From: a virus
Direction: 5' to 3' (one strand)
Virus record (IMG/VR): IMGVR_UViG_3300035145_002110
Coordinates: 1-48,027 of that record
DNA length: 48,027 nt
The translations under genes and the position numbers were made by a program. Positions 46,084-48,027 of this stretch are shown here, piece by piece (the stretch's first letter is position 1; each line of letters starts with the position of its first letter). Below the pieces are notes generated by a model, which saw only the letters and a list, made by a program, of their open reading frames with translations, was not told the DNA's origin and ran no database searches.

Positions 46084-46445
46084 TATAATCTTCTTCTTGG
46101 TGGCGGTAAATCATCCATTGAATCATCACTGCTTATTGTTTCTGTTCTATCTATATTTACCCTTGTTGTAGTTTCACTAGTTGGCATACTACCCGTTGTT
46201 TGTGGCACTACTACAGGTGCATGTTTAGTGCTAGTACTGTTAACATACAATCCAAACCAAGCGGCTCCTGCACCTACGACTACACTTACTAGTCCTGCTT
46301 GGGCATTGTTTGGTTCCGCTAGCGCCATAAACCATGTACACACTTCATATAACAAATATATGTACATACTAATAAACGCTCTTGGAAACAGTCTCCATCT
46401 ACTAAAGTATTCAGGTGCCATCCACCAGAATCCATTTTTATCCAT
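46083..46445 (-). CDS. 120-aa membrane protein, holin-like
   Basis: Two hydrophobic helices at about 21-42 (PRAFISMYIYLLYEVCTWFM) and 48-68 (NAQAGLVSVVVGAGAAWFGL) followed by a Ser/Thr-rich tail ending PPPRRRL. N-in/two-span layout and tail agree with class II holins and with small membrane proteins of marine phages. A late promoter motif and GAGGAGAG precede the ATG. Holin role is a guess. Confidence 0.55.
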   Translation of the reverse strand: MDKNGFWWMAPEYFSRWRLFPRAFISMYIYLLYEVCTWFMALAEPNNAQAGLVSVVVGAGAAWFGLYVNSTSTKHAPVVVPQTTGSMPTSETTTRVNIDRTETISSDDSMDDLPPPRRRL

Positions 46446-46470
46446 GGTTTCTCTCCTCTGCTCTCTAGTA

Positions 46471-46479
46471 GTATTTATT
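46471..46479 (-). promoter_or_regulatory. T4-type late promoter motif
   Basis: The minus strand reads AATAAATACTACTAG, 26 nt upstream of the ATG at 46445. Confidence 0.6.
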
Positions 46480-46502
46480 ATATGTGCAGTTCATAATCTA
46501 TC

Positions 46503-47051
46503 TTACACTGCTGGTGTAAATGCGTTCCATCCACCGCCTAAATCTACAAACATAATAGGCTGAGCGTCAGTTAGTGTAATTTGTTTTTGTGAGCCCCAAT
46601 ACCACCAGTGTATAACAACATCAGGAGCGCCTTCTATAAGTTGATGAACATATATTGTTTTACCATGCAGATGATATGCCCAGCTAGGAAGAGAAATAGC
46701 GGCAGTTGCTCCTAGCTCATTTTTTAGCCAATATGCTTTAGAGGTGTATAGGTCTTCATCATAAGCATTATCCGGATTGCCATCTCCTTTGTATAGATCT
46801 ATGCTTTGATCGCCTTCTGGTGTGCCAAATCTTCCACGTGGTGTAAATCCTGCGGATAGTGCTGTACATTCTACAGTTACGTTTTCAGTAACAGTACCAC
46901 CTGCTAACAAGTGACCTCCACGGATTACACCATCGCCTATTCTAAGTTCATTGTAACCAATAACAGCAAGTTCGCCATCTCCTAATACTGGCTCAAATGG
47001 ACCACTTGTGTCTTTGAATCTCTTCATTTTGATTTTACGTCTATCGGTCAC
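46503..47051 (-). CDS. virion protein with fibre-type N-terminal motif, 182 aa, GTG start
   Basis: The GTG at 47051 has AAGGA 8 nt upstream, so I prefer it to an ATG eight codons later that lacks a ribosome site. EPVLGDGELAVIGYNELRIGDG (about 20-41, shown whole in parts: LGDGELAV and ELRIGDG) resembles the N-terminal baseplate-binding repeat of tail-fibre/tropism proteins. The rest is beta-rich with many Trp and Tyr (SWAYHLHGKTIYVHQL). Likely virion surface protein. Confidence 0.6.
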   Translation of the reverse strand: MTDRRKIKMKRFKDTSGPFEPVLGDGELAVIGYNELRIGDGVIRGGHLLAGGTVTENVTVECTALSAGFTPRGRFGTPEGDQSIDLYKGDGNPDNAYDEDLYTSKAYWLKNELGATAAISLPSWAYHLHGKTIYVHQLIEGAPDVVIHWWYWGSQKQITLTDAQPIMFVDLGGGWNAFTPAV

Positions 47052-47074
47052 TTTACTGTTCCTTTGTGTTAGTA

Positions 47075-47083
47075 GTATTTATA
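47075..47083 (-). promoter_or_regulatory. T4-consensus late promoter (TATAAATAC)
   Basis: The minus strand reads TATAAATACTACTAAC, an exact match to the T4 late consensus TATAAATA, 24 nt upstream of the GTG start at 47051 and overlapping the U run of the terminator at 47084-47109. Confidence 0.8.
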
Positions 47084-47109
47084 AAAAAAGGACGCACCTA
47101 AATGCGCCC
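47084..47109 (-). terminator. rho-independent terminator after the 111-aa virion gene
   Basis: On the minus strand GGGCGCA (47109-47103), loop TTTAGG, TGCGTCC (47096-47090), then TTTTTTT. Seven pairs with one G-T. Confidence 0.85.
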
Positions 47110-47128
47110 TCTTTTCCTGGGGGGAACC

Positions 47129-47464
47129 TTAGAATGTAAAGTCTGTTACAGTTGCACCACTTGCGTCATAGTTATTTGTTCCTACAGTTGCACCCAATGC
47201 TTGGATTGCTGTCTGTAGTGCAGTTGATGTCCATCCGCTGTTTTGTAACATAACACGAAAACCGCCTGCGCCATCTTCGGCACCTACTGCTAGCACTGTA
47301 CACTTTTCATGAATTAGTTCCATGATAGCTTCCATTGCTTCACCTGGGTTTGTTTCGTTTGCAAGAGTTGCTCCGCCGTCAATTGTAAAAATAGTGATAT
47401 CTTCTGCAATACCATTGAAATGTCCAAAGTCAACAGTATTACTTGAATTACGTGTAATAGGCAT
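47129..47464 (-). CDS. small virion/decoration protein, 111 aa
   Basis: Reads MPITRNSSNTVDFGHFNGIA, then beta-rich Ala/Gly/Thr sequence and ends GATVTDFTF. The composition and the VTDFTF-type end are common in small capsid or tail-associated proteins of marine T4-like phages. It has its own late promoter (47491-47498) and terminator, so it is probably made in quantity. Exact position in the virion unknown. Confidence 0.6.
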   Translation of the reverse strand: MPITRNSSNTVDFGHFNGIAEDITIFTIDGGATLANETNPGEAMEAIMELIHEKCTVLAVGAEDGAGGFRVMLQNSGWTSTALQTAIQALGATVGTNNYDASGATVTDFTF

Positions 47465-47490
47465 GGAATTTCTCCTCTAATTATCTACGT

Positions 47491-47498
47491 GTATTTAG
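47491..47498 (-). promoter_or_regulatory. late promoter motif (CTAAATAC)
   Basis: The minus strand reads GACTAAATACACG directly after the U run of the terminator at 47501-47527 and 27 nt before the ATG at 47464. Confidence 0.65.
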
Positions 47499-47500
47499 TC

Positions 47501-47532
47501 AAAAAAAAGCAGTGCATGAAGCACTGCTTTTT
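47501..47532 (-). terminator. rho-independent terminator after the 84-aa virion gene
   Basis: Minus strand GCAGTGC (47527-47521), loop TTCAT, GCACTGC (47515-47509), then TTTTTTTT; A-rich upstream, so it could work in both directions. Confidence 0.9.
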
Positions 47533-47554
47533 CTCTAAAAGATATGAGTAAATC

Positions 47555-47809
47555 TTACTCTTCGAATGTGCAAATTGCTGTTGTAGCTTCTGCACCTGTT
47601 GGGTTAGCAACTGTACCACCACCTTGGATAGCAAAGTGCATTGTACCACCGTGTGTACCGTCGATACCTGCAATTGTGTGTCCTGCTGCACCTAGTGCTT
47701 TTTCAAAAGCGTCTAGTGCTGCTTGGTCAGCTGGTGCTGCCGAAATGATTTGTGTTACTGAACCAAGACCATTACCTGCTCTTGTTGCTGCATTACTTGT
47801 TAAAGCCAT
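47555..47809 (-). CDS. small virion/decoration protein, 84 aa
   Basis: Reads MALTSNAATRAGNGLGSVTQ followed by Ala/Gly-rich sequence (ALDAFEKALGAAGHTIAGID) and ends AICTFEE. Its size, composition and own promoter-terminator pair match an abundant virion protein. It shares general style with the 111-aa protein downstream but no clear sequence identity. Confidence 0.6.
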   Translation of the reverse strand: MALTSNAATRAGNGLGSVTQIISAAPADQAALDAFEKALGAAGHTIAGIDGTHGGTMHFAIQGGGTVANPTGAEATTAICTFEE

Positions 47810-47860
47810 AATAACTTCTCCTAATTTTTCTCTCGCTCACATCAGTTTGTGAACTTATAC

Positions 47861-47870
47861 ATTTATTTAT
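47861..47870 (-). promoter_or_regulatory. late promoter motif (ATAAATAAAT)
   Basis: The minus strand reads GATAAATAAATG just after the stop codon of the upstream partial gene and about 50 nt before the ATG at 47809. Confidence 0.5.
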
Positions 47871-48027
47871 CAACTTTGCGTCACTTCTGTGACTTTTACA
47901 AGCGCACACCAGCGTAATGTTTCGCCACTGCCGCCTTTTACTCTTATGCTAATAGCATCATTGGTATCATCCGCTACTACATCAGCATCGTAGTTGTCAC
48001 CGCTTCCTGCATATACAATTTCTTTTT
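47870..48027 (-). CDS. C-terminal part of a virion protein
   Basis: The last 52 or so codons of a gene that begins beyond the right edge. The visible end reads EIVYAGSGDNYDADVVADDT, then ISIRVKGGSGETLRWCALVK and VTEVTQS. Beta-rich with Gly, it fits the run of virion/decoration genes that follow. Nothing more can be said. Confidence 0.5.
   Translation of the reverse strand, partial: KEIVYAGSGDNYDADVVADDTNDAISIRVKGGSGETLRWCALVKVTEVTQS

Noticed and set aside
310-47852. Many plus-strand open frames of 60-225 codons
   Set aside because: All lie opposite well-supported minus-strand genes, have low-complexity or Cys/Ser/Phe-rich translations, no recognisable motifs and no regular ribosome sites.
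1-48027. CRISPR arrays, insertion sequences, integrase or attachment sites
   Set aside because: No regularly spaced repeats, transposase or recombinase motifs or flanking direct repeats were seen.

Overview
The window is a continuous piece of a tailed-phage genome, most likely a T4-like marine myovirus related to cyanophages and other oceanic T4-like phages. The evidence is a T4-type family B DNA polymerase next to a T4 gp45-type sliding clamp, a DsbA-like dsDNA-binding protein, many tiny tightly overlapping genes, T4-type late promoter motifs, and a block of virion-associated proteins of the kind seen in marine T4-like phages. No photosynthesis gene, integrase or transposase is seen. Every gene I accept, and the tRNA, lies on the minus strand, so transcription runs from high to low coordinates. 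The host is not identified by the sequence; a Gram-negative marine bacterium fits the Sec signal peptide and periplasmic binding protein.

Layout in transcription order. (1) 48027-43491: virion/decoration proteins, a holin-like membrane protein, a RyR-domain protein, a UV-damage endonuclease (UvsE), each block with its own promoter, several with terminator plus late-promoter junctions. (2) 43835-30254: nine proteins that share a short N-terminal leader of the type M-[KR]-hydrophobic-x-E-hydrophobic, including a 2509-residue giant and an LPD23-like metallopeptidase. I infer that these are packaged in the capsid and perhaps injected. (3) 30245-26833: small conserved proteins and a lysis cassette (GH19 endolysin, DUF6356 protein, small membrane proteins). 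(4) 26785-22003: DsbA-like protein, ferredoxin-NADP reductase-like protein, DNA polymerase, Smr protein, sliding clamp. (5) 22003-14924: DpdA (DNA 7-deazaguanine transglycosylase family), Gfo/Idh/MocA oxidoreductase, zinc-type alcohol dehydrogenase-like protein, cytidylyltransferase, QueD-like protein, glycosyltransferase, FolE. (6) 14858-10545: a complete ABC importer (binding protein, ATPase, permease), a 2-oxoglutarate oxygenase and an arylsulfotransferase-like protein, in tauABCD-like order. (7) 10548-1304: nucleotide salvage (three phosphoribosyltransferases, thymidine kinase), two SGNH hydrolases, a truncated nucleotide-sugar dehydrogenase, QueE, MetK and small proteins. (8) 1186-1: an AsnRS-like class II synthetase core, 4 nt from an unusual tRNA, then the start of a 5'-3' exonuclease.

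The genes suggest three cooperating themes. FolE, a QueD-like protein, QueE and DpdA point to preQ0-type modification of phage DNA; QueC is not in the window. The ABC importer, oxygenase and sulfotransferase-like protein look like an auxiliary nutrient module. The leader-bearing proteins look like a set of capsid-targeted cargo. The most unusual item is the tRNA (class II, leucine-like body, GUU anticodon, G73) beside a synthetase core that lacks an anticodon-binding domain.

Regulation is partly readable. Nine near-consensus sigma70 promoters (TTGACA, 16-17 bp, TATAAT-like) precede replication and metabolism genes and are mostly buried in the 3' end of the upstream gene. TAAATAC late motifs precede virion and lysis genes. 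All functional statements come from reading motifs by eye; no database search was run.
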